DNA of 64,000 bases from UBA1952 sp965246765 (GCA_965246765.1 CBDFFJ010000008.1:186001-250000); one strand, 5' to 3'; counted from the stretch's first letter, positions 26,129 to 34,930 are shown. Made by a program: numbers and translations. Notes: a model not told the origin generated them from the letters alone.

Positions 26129-27016
26129 ATGAAAGAAGACATCCGGCTGGGCTATGCCTGCATTAATCTCACGCTCGGCGTGGACGGCATTACCACGAAC
26201 CGCGGGATGATCAAGCGGACTTTTGGTGAGAAAGGCATTGCGTATGCGTCCGAGCTGGCGCTTGGCAATGTGCAGGGCCTGCTGCAGATTCTGAAATGGA
26301 ATGTGGCCAACGGGGTGGAGGTCTTCCGCATTACTTCAGAGATTTTTCCCTGGGCGTCTGAATACCGCCTGGAGGACATGCCGCATTTTGAGGAGATCCG
26401 CACTGTTTTGCAGGAGGCGGGCAGACTTCCTGTTCGCGTCAGTACTCATCCCGGGCCTTTTAATAAGCTCGCCGGCTCGGGCGCTACGCTTGCCAACACT
26501 ATTCGCGACCTGGAGATTCATGCACAGCTTTTTGACCTGATGGGGCTGCCGCCTTCTCACCACAATAAGATCAACATTCATGTCGGCGGGGCCTATGGCG
26601 ACAAAGAAGCAACCCTGGAGCGTTTCGCAGAAGCCTACCTGAAACTGCCGGACGCCATCCGCCTGCGCCTGACGGTTGAAAACGACGACAAGGCCGGCCT
26701 TTTTTCCGTCAGTGAATTAATGCCGCTGCATCGCTACTGCGGCGTGCCGATCGTGTTTGATTATTTCCACCACAAGCTGCACCCGGGAGGCTGGAGCGAA
26801 GAAGAGGCCTTTCATGCGGCATACGAAACCTGGGATGTGCGCCCTGTATTCCACTATTCCTCTTCGCGCAGAGATTTTGAAGAACCCACCGCTAAAAAAG
26901 AAGCTCATGCCGACTGGCTGCATGAACGCATCACCGCATACGGTATGCCGCTGGACATCATGCTTGAAGCAAAAATGAAAGAGCTGGCCTTGCAGAAATA
27001 CCTGGGTGAGGGCTAA
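26129..27016 (+). CDS. uvsE: UV DNA damage endonuclease UvsE/UvdE
   Basis: 295 residues with the UvdE TIM-barrel pattern: IRLGYACINLTLG, EVFRITSEIFPWASEY, RVSTHPGPFNKLAG, KINIHVGGAYGDKE, LTVENDDKAGLFS, VPIVFDYFHHKLHPGG and PVFHYSSSR. The histidine and glutamate metal ligands are all present. It nicks DNA 5' to pyrimidine dimers and some other lesions, independently of UvrABC. Length matches bacterial UvsE. It lies 48 bp after the glycosyltransferase. Its stop overlaps the convergent gene by 4 bp. Confidence 0.93.
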   Translation: MKEDIRLGYACINLTLGVDGITTNRGMIKRTFGEKGIAYASELALGNVQGLLQILKWNVANGVEVFRITSEIFPWASEYRLEDMPHFEEIRTVLQEAGRLPVRVSTHPGPFNKLAGSGATLANTIRDLEIHAQLFDLMGLPPSHHNKINIHVGGAYGDKEATLERFAEAYLKLPDAIRLRLTVENDDKAGLFSVSELMPLHRYCGVPIVFDYFHHKLHPGGWSEEEAFHAAYETWDVRPVFHYSSSRRDFEEPTAKKEAHADWLHERITAYGMPLDIMLEAKMKELALQKYLGEG

Positions 27017-27465
27017 TAGCCCATATAGCTGATCTCGCAATAAGCCTTGAAGTCGCGAACGTCCAGCGATACTTTCGCCGCATTGCTCAATGCCAGCGTG
27101 CATCCCCGGAATGGCTTAGTGGCCGGGATCGGTCCCAGAACCTTTACGTAGATCGTGCGATCGTTGTTGAGATTTTTTACTTGCATCACAGCGCCGCGTG
27201 GCGCCGTGTTGTGAAATGCATAAATGCCTGCGCCCTTCCCGGTGCTGAAAAATCCGGCTGTAGCCTTTTCTGTGAGAGCAGCGGTGCCAGTGAGGGTTTG
27301 CTCCTCCCACAATAGCTGCAAAGCTGATTTTGGCGGCGCAGTCGTCCCGGTTGTGTCGGTTCCGTGCTGTGGCGGCAACAGGTACATAGGTGTATCTGCT
27401 TTTTGCTGAGCCTGCAGCAGGTGCGGCACTACGGCCAGGAATATTATCAATAGGAGCCTTTTCAT
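27013..27465 (-). CDS. Secreted double-psi beta-barrel (RlpA-like) protein
   Basis: 150 residues: a signal peptide (MKRLLLIIFLAVVPHLLQAQ), a Thr/Pro-rich linker, then from about 75 a double-psi beta-barrel pattern (GIYAFHNTAPRGAVMQVKNL, DRTIYVKVLGPIP, LALSNAAKVSL, DFKAYCEISYM). Bacteroidota attach this barrel to LysM or SPOR domains in wall-binding proteins. The catalytic Asp of RlpA lytic transglycosylases is not obvious. It is the last gene of a minus-strand run that includes an ABC-2 exporter and a LolA-like protein, 9 bp downstream of the latter. Confidence 0.7.
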   Translation of the reverse strand: MKRLLLIIFLAVVPHLLQAQQKADTPMYLLPPQHGTDTTGTTAPPKSALQLLWEEQTLTGTAALTEKATAGFFSTGKGAGIYAFHNTAPRGAVMQVKNLNNDRTIYVKVLGPIPATKPFRGCTLALSNAAKVSLDVRDFKAYCEISYMGY

Positions 27466-27474
27466 CTTAAAACA

Positions 27475-28245
27475 TTATTTATCGCTCTGCTCCACAAATA
27501 CATCGTCCGTCAGGCCGGTGTTGATCTGGTAACGGAGGTAGCGGATTTCAATTCGCCCTTTCTTAGGCAGCTTTGGACCCTTGTCTTTTGGCGCGGACGC
27601 AGTTCCTTCGTCATAGTCCATCGTTACGCCTTTGGGTAGCTTGTACTCTTTTACATCCATCACAAATACAACCTGATCCGGCAACGCCTGCGCTGCATAC
27701 TTATCGTAGCTAAGGTCCATACGCACGGTGCCATTGTCGCGGGTAGTGGTCTCGGTGCGCAGGGCCAGCATGCGGGCTTCATCTACCCACACTTTGGCAA
27801 GAATGATGTCGCTTTCCCCTTCCGGAATAACTTTAATAATCCGCGTGGGGATGTTTCCAATCGGCTCGCTGCCGGCATCTATGACGGTGACATTGCCAGC
27901 CGGCATCATCCTATCCACGCTGAGCGTGATGCTCTTTCTCGGAAGAATAGAAATGCCGCCGGCCCGCTCCAGCTTTAGCTTGCCCGGCGCTTTATAGTAG
28001 AGTTTACCTGTCAGTAAGGGCACGCGCATAAAGGCAACGTCAATCTTCATCCGCACATCCGCAACATAGTCATTGACCGAAAGCATGCGGCTGCGCAGAT
28101 TGTAAAAAAGCTTTGTGGCATCGGTCGTCTGCGCGCTGCCGCAAAGCGGCGTCATCATCATTAAAAATGCAAGGAGCCATGCGCCCTTGACAAAGCCCAT
28201 GCGTTGTTGCGCAACCTTTGCGCCTGTTGCGTGAAACCCGCTCAT
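27475..28245 (-). CDS. LolA-like / DUF4292-type exported protein
   Basis: 256 residues. ATG 28245 overlaps the permease stop (ATGA) and has AAGGA about 9 nt upstream, so it is preferred over an internal ATG at 28200. A hydrophobic export signal (VKGAWLLAFLMMMTPLCGSAQ) is followed by the lipoprotein-carrier fold pattern: LFYNLRSRMLSVNDYVADVRMKI, LLTGKLYYKAPGKLKLE, VWVDEARMLALRTETTTRDNG and VVFVMDVKEYKLP. It may chaperone lipids or lipoproteins, or be an unknown outer-membrane partner of the ABC system upstream. The role is inferred from fold and operon only. Confidence 0.7.
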   Translation of the reverse strand: MSGFHATGAKVAQQRMGFVKGAWLLAFLMMMTPLCGSAQTTDATKLFYNLRSRMLSVNDYVADVRMKIDVAFMRVPLLTGKLYYKAPGKLKLERAGGISILPRKSITLSVDRMMPAGNVTVIDAGSEPIGNIPTRIIKVIPEGESDIILAKVWVDEARMLALRTETTTRDNGTVRMDLSYDKYAAQALPDQVVFVMDVKEYKLPKGVTMDYDEGTASAPKDKGPKLPKKGRIEIRYLRYQINTGLTDDVFVEQSDK

Positions 28246-29081
28246 GACTGAATATCCTTTCTATTAAAAATGAAAATTGTAGCGCCCACAAGCCCGACGA
28301 TGTATGCGCCAAGCACCGCAGCGGACTTCCCGATAGCCGCGTAGGGAACGGGATTGGAGAAAAACCCTTTCCACCCAAGCATATGCGTTGTGAGCAGGCC
28401 TGGCTTGATGGCACTGAACACCGGGAGGTCCAGATTAGAAATAATTGTAAGGACTATCACGACCCCCATCGTCCCTACAATCGGCCCGATTGCATTCTCA
28501 GATAGTACGGACAGGAACACCGACAGCGCCGCCACGGCCATCATTGCCAAAGCTGCAAAACCGAACGCGCAGACGTAGCGCCACATCACATCGCTCTTCA
28601 GCAGCACCACCACCTCATAGCTCTTGGCTATAATAAGGTCGCCCTCGCCAAACAGCAGCAGCGATACCAGCAGCCCGACAATCGCCAGCCATACCAGCAA
28701 CGCAATAGAATAAATCACGGTAGCGAGGTATTTACCGATCACCAGACTGGCCCGGCTCACCGGCTTCGTCAGCACCAGCCGCAGCGTGCCCGCAGCCGAC
28801 TCTCCCGCAAGCGCATCTCCCGCTACAAGCGCTACCAGTAGCGGCACATGCACCAGCAGCATGCCCAAAATGAGATAAGTGACGAAGTAGCCGTTCAGAA
28901 TCTTGCCCTGCAGATCAAACTGGGCATTGACGCCTTGCAGGATGAAGTCGGAAAACTCCTGGCCGTTGGCAATGAGGGCCACCTGCACCAGCGCCGTGAT
29001 CGCCGTTACCGTGGCAAAGGAGATGTAGGTGCGCGGCTTGCGAAAGATCTTATATAGCTCAATGCGCAGCAGCTGCCACAT
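28242..29081 (-). CDS. ABC-2 type permease
   Basis: 279 residues with about six transmembrane helices and the ABC-2 permease opening (MWQLLRIELYKIFRKPRTYISF). The internal motif ALAGESAAGTLRLVLTKPVSRASLVIGKYLA is diagnostic of Nod/DrrB-like single-protein ABC-2 permeases. It pairs with the ATPase gene that overlaps it by 23 bp upstream. Substrate is unknown. The stop overlaps the LolA-like start (ATGA), so the three are coupled. Confidence 0.9.
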   Translation of the reverse strand: MWQLLRIELYKIFRKPRTYISFATVTAITALVQVALIANGQEFSDFILQGVNAQFDLQGKILNGYFVTYLILGMLLVHVPLLVALVAGDALAGESAAGTLRLVLTKPVSRASLVIGKYLATVIYSIALLVWLAIVGLLVSLLLFGEGDLIIAKSYEVVVLLKSDVMWRYVCAFGFAALAMMAVAALSVFLSVLSENAIGPIVGTMGVVIVLTIISNLDLPVFSAIKPGLLTTHMLGWKGFFSNPVPYAAIGKSAAVLGAYIVGLVGATIFIFNRKDIQS

Positions 29082-30021
29082 GGTCTCGGTCTTGGGTGAG
29101 GGATAAAAAATAAGCTTCCAGCGAATGGCGCGCGCTAAGGCTGCGCACGGATGCGCCCCCGGCCACCAGCCGCCGCATCAATGCCGGCGCCCGGCCCGGG
29201 CTCATCTTCAGCAGCAGGCGGCTGTCGCTTGCCTCCTGTATGCAGGGCTTCCAGTCCTCGTCTGCGCCCAGCATTGCGCCAATGCGGCCGTCCGGCTCCA
29301 GCAACACCTCCATCAGCGTATCGTCAGGATTGAGCAGCTCTTCCACAGCGCCTTCAGCGATTTTTGAGCCCTGATGTATAATCAGCATCCGGTTGGCCAT
29401 TTGCTCTACCTCGTGCAGCAGGTGCGATGAGATAATAATGGTTTTGCCGCGCTCCCGGCTCAGGTGGATAATCAGCTCGCGCATTTGCGCAATGCCTTGC
29501 GGATCCAGGCCATTGGTCGGCTCGTCCAGCATCAGGATATCGGGATCGTGAACGAGCGCTATGGCAATGCCCAGCCGCTGCTTCATGCCCTGCGAATAAG
29601 CTTTCACCTTGTCGTGCTCCCGGCCTTTGAGCGATACAAGCTCCAGCAGCGCGTCCAGATGCTTTGGCTCAATCCGGATGCCGCTCAGCCGGGCAAACAT
29701 GCGCAGATTGTCCAGACCGCTCAGGTACCCGTACATATCGGGCCGCTCAATGATAGCGCCGATGTGCTGAAGCAGGTGCCGCTGCCGCGGGCCAAACACT
29801 GCTCCCTTAATCTGCACCATACCCGCGTCCGGGCGGATGAGGCCGAGCATCATGCGCATCGTGGTGCTTTTGCCCGCGCCATTCTGCCCCAGAAATCCGT
29901 AAACGTCGCCGGCCTGCACGGAGAAGGACAGATCCCGCACCGCTGCAAGCGAGCCGAAGCTTTTGGACAAACCGGAGACCTGAAGGATGGCAGACACGCG
30001 CGTTGCTGAATAGTGTTGCAA
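29059..30021 (-). CDS. ABC transporter ATP-binding protein
   Basis: 320 residues with a canonical nucleotide-binding domain: Walker A GQNGAGKST at 45-53, signature YSQGMKQRLGIA, Walker B ILMLDEPTNGLDPQG and switch SSHLLHEVE. About 80 extra C-terminal residues are typical of ATPases serving ABC-2 permeases. The first codon could be ATG 30021 or a GTG at 29997. It drives the permease encoded next. The operon order is ATPase, permease, LolA-like, double-psi barrel, suggesting an envelope export function. Confidence 0.92.
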   Translation of the reverse strand: MQHYSATRVSAILQVSGLSKSFGSLAAVRDLSFSVQAGDVYGFLGQNGAGKSTTMRMMLGLIRPDAGMVQIKGAVFGPRQRHLLQHIGAIIERPDMYGYLSGLDNLRMFARLSGIRIEPKHLDALLELVSLKGREHDKVKAYSQGMKQRLGIAIALVHDPDILMLDEPTNGLDPQGIAQMRELIIHLSRERGKTIIISSHLLHEVEQMANRMLIIHQGSKIAEGAVEELLNPDDTLMEVLLEPDGRIGAMLGADEDWKPCIQEASDSRLLLKMSPGRAPALMRRLVAGGASVRSLSARHSLEAYFLSLTQDRDHVAAAAH

Positions 30022-30147
30022 GGTAACAAGGAGGGTGGGGTGCTTGTTGTGCGGGCGTGGGCGCTTGGCAAAACTTTATGTCAGGCAGCAGCAATACTGC
30101 GCGAGGCCTGAATGCTTCCGGGCAGCAGTTAACTATGCCGGGAGCCC

Positions 30148-30155
30148 TAATTTCG
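30148..30155 (+). promoter_or_regulatory. Near-consensus -7 box 4 nt before purM
   Basis: TAATTTCG (7 of 8 matches to TAnnTTTG) ends 4 nt before the ATG at 30160. Confidence 0.3.
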
Positions 30156-30159
30156 CCGC

Positions 30160-31332
30160 ATGGCTGCTACCGACAGATATGCACAGCGCGGCGTAAGCGC
30201 GCAGAAGGAAGACGTTCACCGTGCAACGGCGCGTCTGGATAAAGGTTTATTCCCGAATGCCTTCTGCAAAGTGTATCCCGACTACTGGGGCGGCGACGAT
30301 GCCTGGTGCAACCTGATGCACGCCGATGGCGCGGGCACCAAAAGCATCCTGGCTTACATGTACTGGAAGGAGACCGGCGACGCCAGCGTGTGGGCGGGCA
30401 TAGCTATTGATTCTATAGTCATGAATATTGACGACCTGCTGTGTGTAGGTGCCACCGGGCCGTTTACCTATTCCTCCACCATCGGGCGGAATAAAGGGCT
30501 GATACCGGGGGAGATAATCGCGGAGATCATCAATGGCACACAGGCTTATTTTGACAAGCTTCGCGAATATGGAATAGAGGTGCGCTTTATGGGCGGCGAA
30601 ACGGCGGATGTAGGCGATGTGGTGCGCACCGTAATTGTAGATGGCACCATGGCCTGCCGCATGCGCCGCGACAAGCTGGTGACGACGGAAAAGCTGGCGC
30701 CGGGCGACGTGGTGGTAAGCTTCGCATCATACGGGAAGGCGCATTATGAGGATACCTACAACAGCGGCATGGGCAGCAATGGCCTCACAAGCGCGCGCCA
30801 TGAGCTGCTTCGCAAGGAATACGGAGTTAAATACCCCGAAAGCGTGGATCCGGCATTGCCGGAGGACGTGGTGTATAATGGCAAATACGGCTTGACCGAC
30901 GCCACAGAAACCGGGCTGGATGTGGGGAAGATGATCCTGTCGCCCACCCGAACCTATGCGCCGGTGGTGCTGCAGGTGCTGAAGCAGCATTTTGATGACG
31001 TGCGCGGCATCATCCACTGCAGCGGCGGCGGCCAGACGAAGATCATGCACTACCTGCCCGGCGCTATGCGCGTGGTCAAAGACAATTTGCCGGCCATACC
31101 ACCGTTATTCACCATGATACAGGAAGCGGCAGGCACCGACTGGCGGGAGATGTACCAGGTGTTTAATATGGGGGCGAGGCTGGAGATCTATTGCAATCCG
31201 GCGGCGGCGAAAAGCATTGTGGCAATTGCACAGGGCTTCGGCATAGCGGCGACGGTGAGCGGAAGGGTAGAGGCTGCGGCGCAGAAAGAGCTGGTGATAG
31301 AAGGTCCTCACGGGGCTTTCGTGTATAACTGA
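30160..31332 (+). CDS. purM: Phosphoribosylformylglycinamidine cyclo-ligase PurM (AIR synthetase)
   Basis: 390 residues. AIRS-family N-domain: NLMHADGAGTKSILAYMYWK, DSIVMNIDDLLCVGATGPF and GGETADVGDVVRTVIVDGT; C-domain: SFASYGKAHYEDTYNSGMGSN split by an insert, and IIHCSGGGQTKIMHYLP. It cyclises FGAM to AIR with ATP, feeding the AIR used by PurK encoded at 13.9 kb. The longer, divergent form is the one usual in Bacteroidota. It is divergent from the ABC operon. Confidence 0.9.
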   Translation: MAATDRYAQRGVSAQKEDVHRATARLDKGLFPNAFCKVYPDYWGGDDAWCNLMHADGAGTKSILAYMYWKETGDASVWAGIAIDSIVMNIDDLLCVGATGPFTYSSTIGRNKGLIPGEIIAEIINGTQAYFDKLREYGIEVRFMGGETADVGDVVRTVIVDGTMACRMRRDKLVTTEKLAPGDVVVSFASYGKAHYEDTYNSGMGSNGLTSARHELLRKEYGVKYPESVDPALPEDVVYNGKYGLTDATETGLDVGKMILSPTRTYAPVVLQVLKQHFDDVRGIIHCSGGGQTKIMHYLPGAMRVVKDNLPAIPPLFTMIQEAAGTDWREMYQVFNMGARLEIYCNPAAAKSIVAIAQGFGIAATVSGRVEAAAQKELVIEGPHGAFVYN

Positions 31333-31380
31333 TGGCGTTCCAGTCTGAATGAGCTTTAGCTTACCCATTTTAAACAACAC

Positions 31381-31388
31381 TATCTTTC
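31381..31388 (+). promoter_or_regulatory. Near-consensus -7 box 4 nt before a start codon
   Basis: TATCTTTC (7 of 8 matches) ends 4 nt before the ATG at 31393. Confidence 0.3.
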
Positions 31389-31392
31389 CGCC

Positions 31393-31998
31393 ATGCGCAG
31401 CATCTTCACCACAATCCTCCTGCTCAGCTCATTATCGCTTTTGGGCCAGACGGCCAGATCTGCGCGTGATTTTGACGGTGCTGTGGACGGCAAGCACTAT
31501 GTCGCCTTTATGCCGTTCGGAGGCATGGTTGCCTACAATGCCGCCAACCCGACTATCGGTTTTGAGTACGAGTATATTTTCAACCGTGAGGCAGGAATCG
31601 GGCTGCGCCTGCCGGTGGCGCTTGGCTACGTTGGGCCGGAACAAGGGGGTAACTACTATTCCGGCAACAGCTATAAGCATACCGCCTTTTATGCGGCGCC
31701 GGGCATCCGGTTTCATGCGCCCTTTGGCGGCAGCAAGAATGCTGAATTCTGCACCGGCCCTGCCCTGTTGCTGGGCAATATTCACTTCCGGCCTTATAAT
31801 GACTACTATACAGGCTCTGGTAGTTTAAGCTCGCCATTCGACTACGGCCTTACCGGCATCATTGCCGATAACAGCCTTAATTTCTACCGGCGCCACTTCA
31901 TCTTCGGCTTTGACGTGCGGGTAGGTACACTTGTTGAAACTCATGAAAGCTCACGCTTCTTTATGCACATCGGCATGCACTTCGGCGGAAAATTTTAA
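31393..31998 (+). CDS. Outer-membrane beta-barrel-like protein
   Basis: 201 residues with a signal peptide (MRSIFTTILLLSSLSLLGQ). Alternating hydrophobic strands (PTIGFEYEYIFNREAGIGLRLP, TAFYAAPGIRFHAPF, FCTGPALLLGNIHFRPY, FIFGFDVRVGTLVE) end in an aromatic terminus (MHIGMHFGGKF), as expected for an OmpA/OmpW-like eight-strand barrel. It is related in layout to the next gene (GFEYEYIF/GIQYERIL; PGIRFH/PGAKIY; TGPALLLG/VGPTFALG), suggesting a tandem duplication. The function is unknown. Confidence 0.7.
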   Translation: MRSIFTTILLLSSLSLLGQTARSARDFDGAVDGKHYVAFMPFGGMVAYNAANPTIGFEYEYIFNREAGIGLRLPVALGYVGPEQGGNYYSGNSYKHTAFYAAPGIRFHAPFGGSKNAEFCTGPALLLGNIHFRPYNDYYTGSGSLSSPFDYGLTGIIADNSLNFYRRHFIFGFDVRVGTLVETHESSRFFMHIGMHFGGKF

Positions 31999-32040
31999 GG
32001 GCGGTCACCACGTTATAAAGCTTTAAATAGACTTAAACCC

Positions 32041-32931
32041 ATGCAAAGCATTCTTCGCTTTTGTTGCATTGCCTCTCTGCTCCTTGTATCCGTTGCCGCG
32101 GGTGCTCAGGACAAAATTTTCCTGGTGGACGGCACGACGGTGCAGGCCAAAGTAAAAGAGGTGGGCCAGCGCAATATCGTTTACACCCGCTGGGACAATC
32201 AGGAGGGCGCAGAATACGTAGTAGCCCGTCGCGACGTGGAAAAGATTGTTTTCCAGAACGGCACGGAGGAGACCTTTGCCCGAAGCCGCGATCCCCGCTT
32301 CCGCCGCCCGGGCCGGGAACCTAAGGCGGAGTCTGCAACATCCTCTGCTCCGGCGGTTGGCGAGCGTGAGCGCATGTCGCTACCCGGCTACGGCCACAAT
32401 ATACTGGCTCTTGCGCCGATACAGATGACCAATGAAAGCACGGCCGGCGTCGGTATTCAATACGAGCGCATTCTGGACAAAGGCGGCATCATCAGCCTTT
32501 ACCTGCCTGTTGCTTTCTCATTTTATGAAGACGAGGTCAGCAATCCCATATCCTCATCTGCTCCCCCGGCAAAGAAGTCGCGGATATTTACCTACCTCTA
32601 TCCCGGCGCTAAGATCTATCCTGCCGGCAGCGCGCACCGGGTTTCGTATAGCGTTGGCCCCACCTTCGCCCTCGGCTTTGGCGATAAATACAAGGAAAAC
32701 CTGACGCTTGACCCGGTATCCGGCTCCGTTATCCGCAAGTATGAGGAGGCTTCCGTCTTTAAGGCCGGCTTCCTCGTAAATAACGGCCTGAACATCCAAC
32801 CCACCAAGGCGCTGTATGTAGGCCTGGAGCTTGGTATTGGCATATATTACTATAACAATGAAACGACCGACTTTGCCGCAGGCGATGAGCCAATGGTGCA
32901 GTTCAATTTTAAGATGGGCTATCGCTTTTAG
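32041..32931 (+). CDS. Outer-membrane beta-barrel-like protein with N-terminal SH3-like segment
   Basis: 296 residues with a signal peptide (MQSILRFCCIASLLLVSVAAGAQ). Residues about 24-75 (DKIFLVDGTTVQAKVKEVGQ ... VVARRDVEKIVFQNG) match a short beta-domain often found in front of Bacteroidota barrels. A basic linker (RSRDPRFRRPGREPKAE) leads to a barrel of about 170 residues that aligns in layout with the preceding gene and ends FNFKMGYRF, a classic C-terminal outer-membrane signal. It probably forms a two-gene unit with 31393. Confidence 0.72.
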   Translation: MQSILRFCCIASLLLVSVAAGAQDKIFLVDGTTVQAKVKEVGQRNIVYTRWDNQEGAEYVVARRDVEKIVFQNGTEETFARSRDPRFRRPGREPKAESATSSAPAVGERERMSLPGYGHNILALAPIQMTNESTAGVGIQYERILDKGGIISLYLPVAFSFYEDEVSNPISSSAPPAKKSRIFTYLYPGAKIYPAGSAHRVSYSVGPTFALGFGDKYKENLTLDPVSGSVIRKYEEASVFKAGFLVNNGLNIQPTKALYVGLELGIGIYYYNNETTDFAAGDEPMVQFNFKMGYRF

Positions 32932-32956
32932 GGCCTGGCGGCGGCCTTTGCGCGCG

Positions 32957-32964
32957 TATTTTTG
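32957..32964 (+). promoter_or_regulatory. -7 box 6 nt before mtaB
   Basis: TATTTTTG is an exact TAnnTTTG match ending 6 nt before ATG 32971, consistent with a leaderless or nearly leaderless transcript. Confidence 0.5.
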
Positions 32965-32970
32965 CTGTCC

Positions 32971-34224
32971 ATGACCGCCGCTGCCGTTGCTTTTCACACA
33001 CTTGGCTGCAAGCTCAACTATGCGGAGACGTCCACGCTGGGCCGCATGCTGGAGCGTGAGGGCTTTGCCAAAGCTTCATTTGAAGATGTAGCGGATGTGT
33101 ACGTCATCAACACCTGCTCTGTCACGGAGAATGCCGATAAGGAATGCCGGTATCTTGTACGCAAAATTCAGCGCAGGGCGCCGGAAGCCTTTGTAGTGAT
33201 AACGGGTTGCTATGCGCAGCTAAAGCCGGCGGAGATCGCAGAGATAGACGGCGTTGATCTGGTGCTTGGCGCCGCGGAAAAATTTGAGCTTCCCCGCCAC
33301 CTGCGCGACCTGACAAAAACATCAGCCGGTGCTCGCATTCATGCCTGTGACATCGGTGACATTCAGGGCTTTAACGCCTCTTACAGCCTTAGCGACCGCA
33401 CGCGTACTTTTCTGAAAGTGCAGGATGGCTGCGACTACAACTGCTCATTCTGCACCATCCCTATGGCGCGCGGAAAAAGCCGGAGCGACAGCATCGCGAA
33501 TGTGACGCGACAGGCGCGCAGCCTTGCCGAAAGCGGCGTCCGGGAAATCGTTCTGACCGGCATTAATCTCGGCGACTTTGGAGCTGGCACAGAAGATTTT
33601 CTACAGCTTTTGCAGGCCCTTGATGATATTGATGGTATTGAGCGCTTCCGCATATCCTCCATAGAACCCAATCTGTTAAGCAGGGATATTATTCAGTTTG
33701 TGGCCACGTCAAAAAAGGTGATGCCGCATTTTCATATTCCGCTGCAAAGCGGCAGCAACCGGATTTTAGGGCTTATGAGGCGCCGGTACCGCCGGGAGCT
33801 CTACGCTGAGCGTGTTGCACTGATTAAAGAAGCCATGCCGCAGTGCGCCATTGGTGTGGACGTCATTGTCGGCTTCCCGGGCGAGGATGACACGGCTTTC
33901 GCTGAGACACAGGAGTTTCTGCGGGAGTTGCCCGTGTCCTACTTCCACGTATTCACCTACTCGGAGCGGGCCAATACGCTGGCGGCCGGCATGAGCGGCG
34001 CTGTGCCGGTGCATAGCCGCAATGAGCGGAACAAGGCCTTACGCAGCCTGTCTTACCGCAAGCTGCGCCAATTTACAGAAGACCATCAGGGGCAGGAGCG
34101 CCCGGTGCTTTGGGAGAAGGCGCCTCTGAACGGCATGATGGAAGGCTATACGGACAATTACATCAAGCTGAGTGCGCCATTCAATGCGGCATGGGCTAAT
34201 ACCGTCCGGCGCTGGAAAATTTAG
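32971..34224 (+). CDS. mtaB: tRNA (t6A37) C2-methylthiotransferase MtaB
   Basis: 417 residues. The N-terminal UPF0004 domain has FHTLGCKLNYAET, INTCSVTENADKECR and ITGCYAQ, the three cysteines binding one Fe-S cluster. The radical SAM domain has Cys154, Cys158 and Cys161 in CDYNCSFCTIP for the second cluster. It continues with EIVLTGINLGDFG, MPHFHIPLQSGSNRILGLMRR and IGVDVIVGFPGEDD, then a C-terminal TRAM-like stretch (PVLWEKAPLNGMMEGYTDNYI). The MtaB branch is favoured by 'TLGCKLN' and 'GINLG'. It converts t6A37 to ms2t6A37 in ANN-decoding tRNAs. The next gene is tRNA-Lys, itself an ANN reader. Confidence 0.92.
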   Translation: MTAAAVAFHTLGCKLNYAETSTLGRMLEREGFAKASFEDVADVYVINTCSVTENADKECRYLVRKIQRRAPEAFVVITGCYAQLKPAEIAEIDGVDLVLGAAEKFELPRHLRDLTKTSAGARIHACDIGDIQGFNASYSLSDRTRTFLKVQDGCDYNCSFCTIPMARGKSRSDSIANVTRQARSLAESGVREIVLTGINLGDFGAGTEDFLQLLQALDDIDGIERFRISSIEPNLLSRDIIQFVATSKKVMPHFHIPLQSGSNRILGLMRRRYRRELYAERVALIKEAMPQCAIGVDVIVGFPGEDDTAFAETQEFLRELPVSYFHVFTYSERANTLAAGMSGAVPVHSRNERNKALRSLSYRKLRQFTEDHQGQERPVLWEKAPLNGMMEGYTDNYIKLSAPFNAAWANTVRRWKI

Positions 34225-34236
34225 GCCACGCTTTCG

Positions 34237-34267
34237 TTGGTAGATTTTGCTCAGGACCTTACATTTG
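34237..34267 (+). promoter_or_regulatory. Promoter of tRNA-Lys
   Basis: TTG at 34237-34239, a 20-nt spacer, then TACATTTG at 34260-34267: a full Bacteroidota -33/-7 promoter ending 19 nt before the tRNA. It is the best-formed promoter seen in the window. Confidence 0.7.
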
Positions 34268-34286
34268 CCGTCCCAACGGAAAATAT

Positions 34287-34362
<76 letters not shown>

Positions 34363-34370
34363 ATACAGGA

Positions 34371-34406
34371 AAGGGTTTCAGACGTTTTAAGTCTGAAACC
34401 CTTTTT
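34371..34406 (+). terminator. Rho-independent terminator of tRNA-Lys
   Basis: A 13-bp perfect stem (AAGGGTTTCAGAC / GTCTGAAACCCTT) with a 7-nt loop and a T-run, 8 nt after the tRNA. Confidence 0.9.
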
Positions 34407-34484
34407 CATTTGCACAGGATTTGCACTGAAATTACATGAATGAAGTGCAGTCAGCGTCGCACCATAGCTTGGTCTGCTTTACAG

Positions 34485-34930
34485 CTATGGGTGGAAGAAA
34501 GTGAAGGTGTATTCACCAAGCATCGCTCCATCACGCTCCGTTTGCGACAAAACAAAGTTGTTATTGTTTAGAACGATGTTCGAAGTGTCGCCACTGCTGC
34601 TTCCTCCCGGCGTAGTAATAAGTCTTCCGCTGTTATAGGTATAGGTTCCCGATTCATTGATGGGCGCGGAAGCACTGTCTTTGTAGAAATAAGTATTGTC
34701 GGTCTTCAGGCTAAGATAGGAGCCATGACCAGGGAGATAGGACTCTGTGCCGCTGGTAATTACCGTGGGCGGATTAGTACCGGTATTTGTCAGTTTATAA
34801 GTCTCAGTTCTGGCCTCCCATTCACCCGTGATGGATGAACTGGAATTGTCCTCACCTTTTTGCAGTCTACAGTGCTGGTGAGGATGATTGCAACGGCACA
34901 GACGTAGAGCGAGAACAAGTATTTTTTCAT
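34485..34930 (-). pseudogene. Lipoprotein gene with a single frameshift in an A-run
   Basis: ATG 34930 opens a lipoprotein-like signal (MKKYLFSLYVCAVAIILTST, VDCKK). The zero frame then soon stops, while the next frame continues cleanly for about 120 residues (EDNSSSSITGEWEARTETYK ... SYLSLKTDNTYFYKDSAS ... NNNNFVLSQTERDGAMLGEY) to TAG at 34485. The 'SITGEWE...' opening and strand pattern resemble lipocalin-like small lipoproteins. Adding one A to the AAAAA tract after the cysteine restores one frame of about 148 residues. It is a recent loss, a sequencing error, or slippage-controlled expression. Confidence 0.75.
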
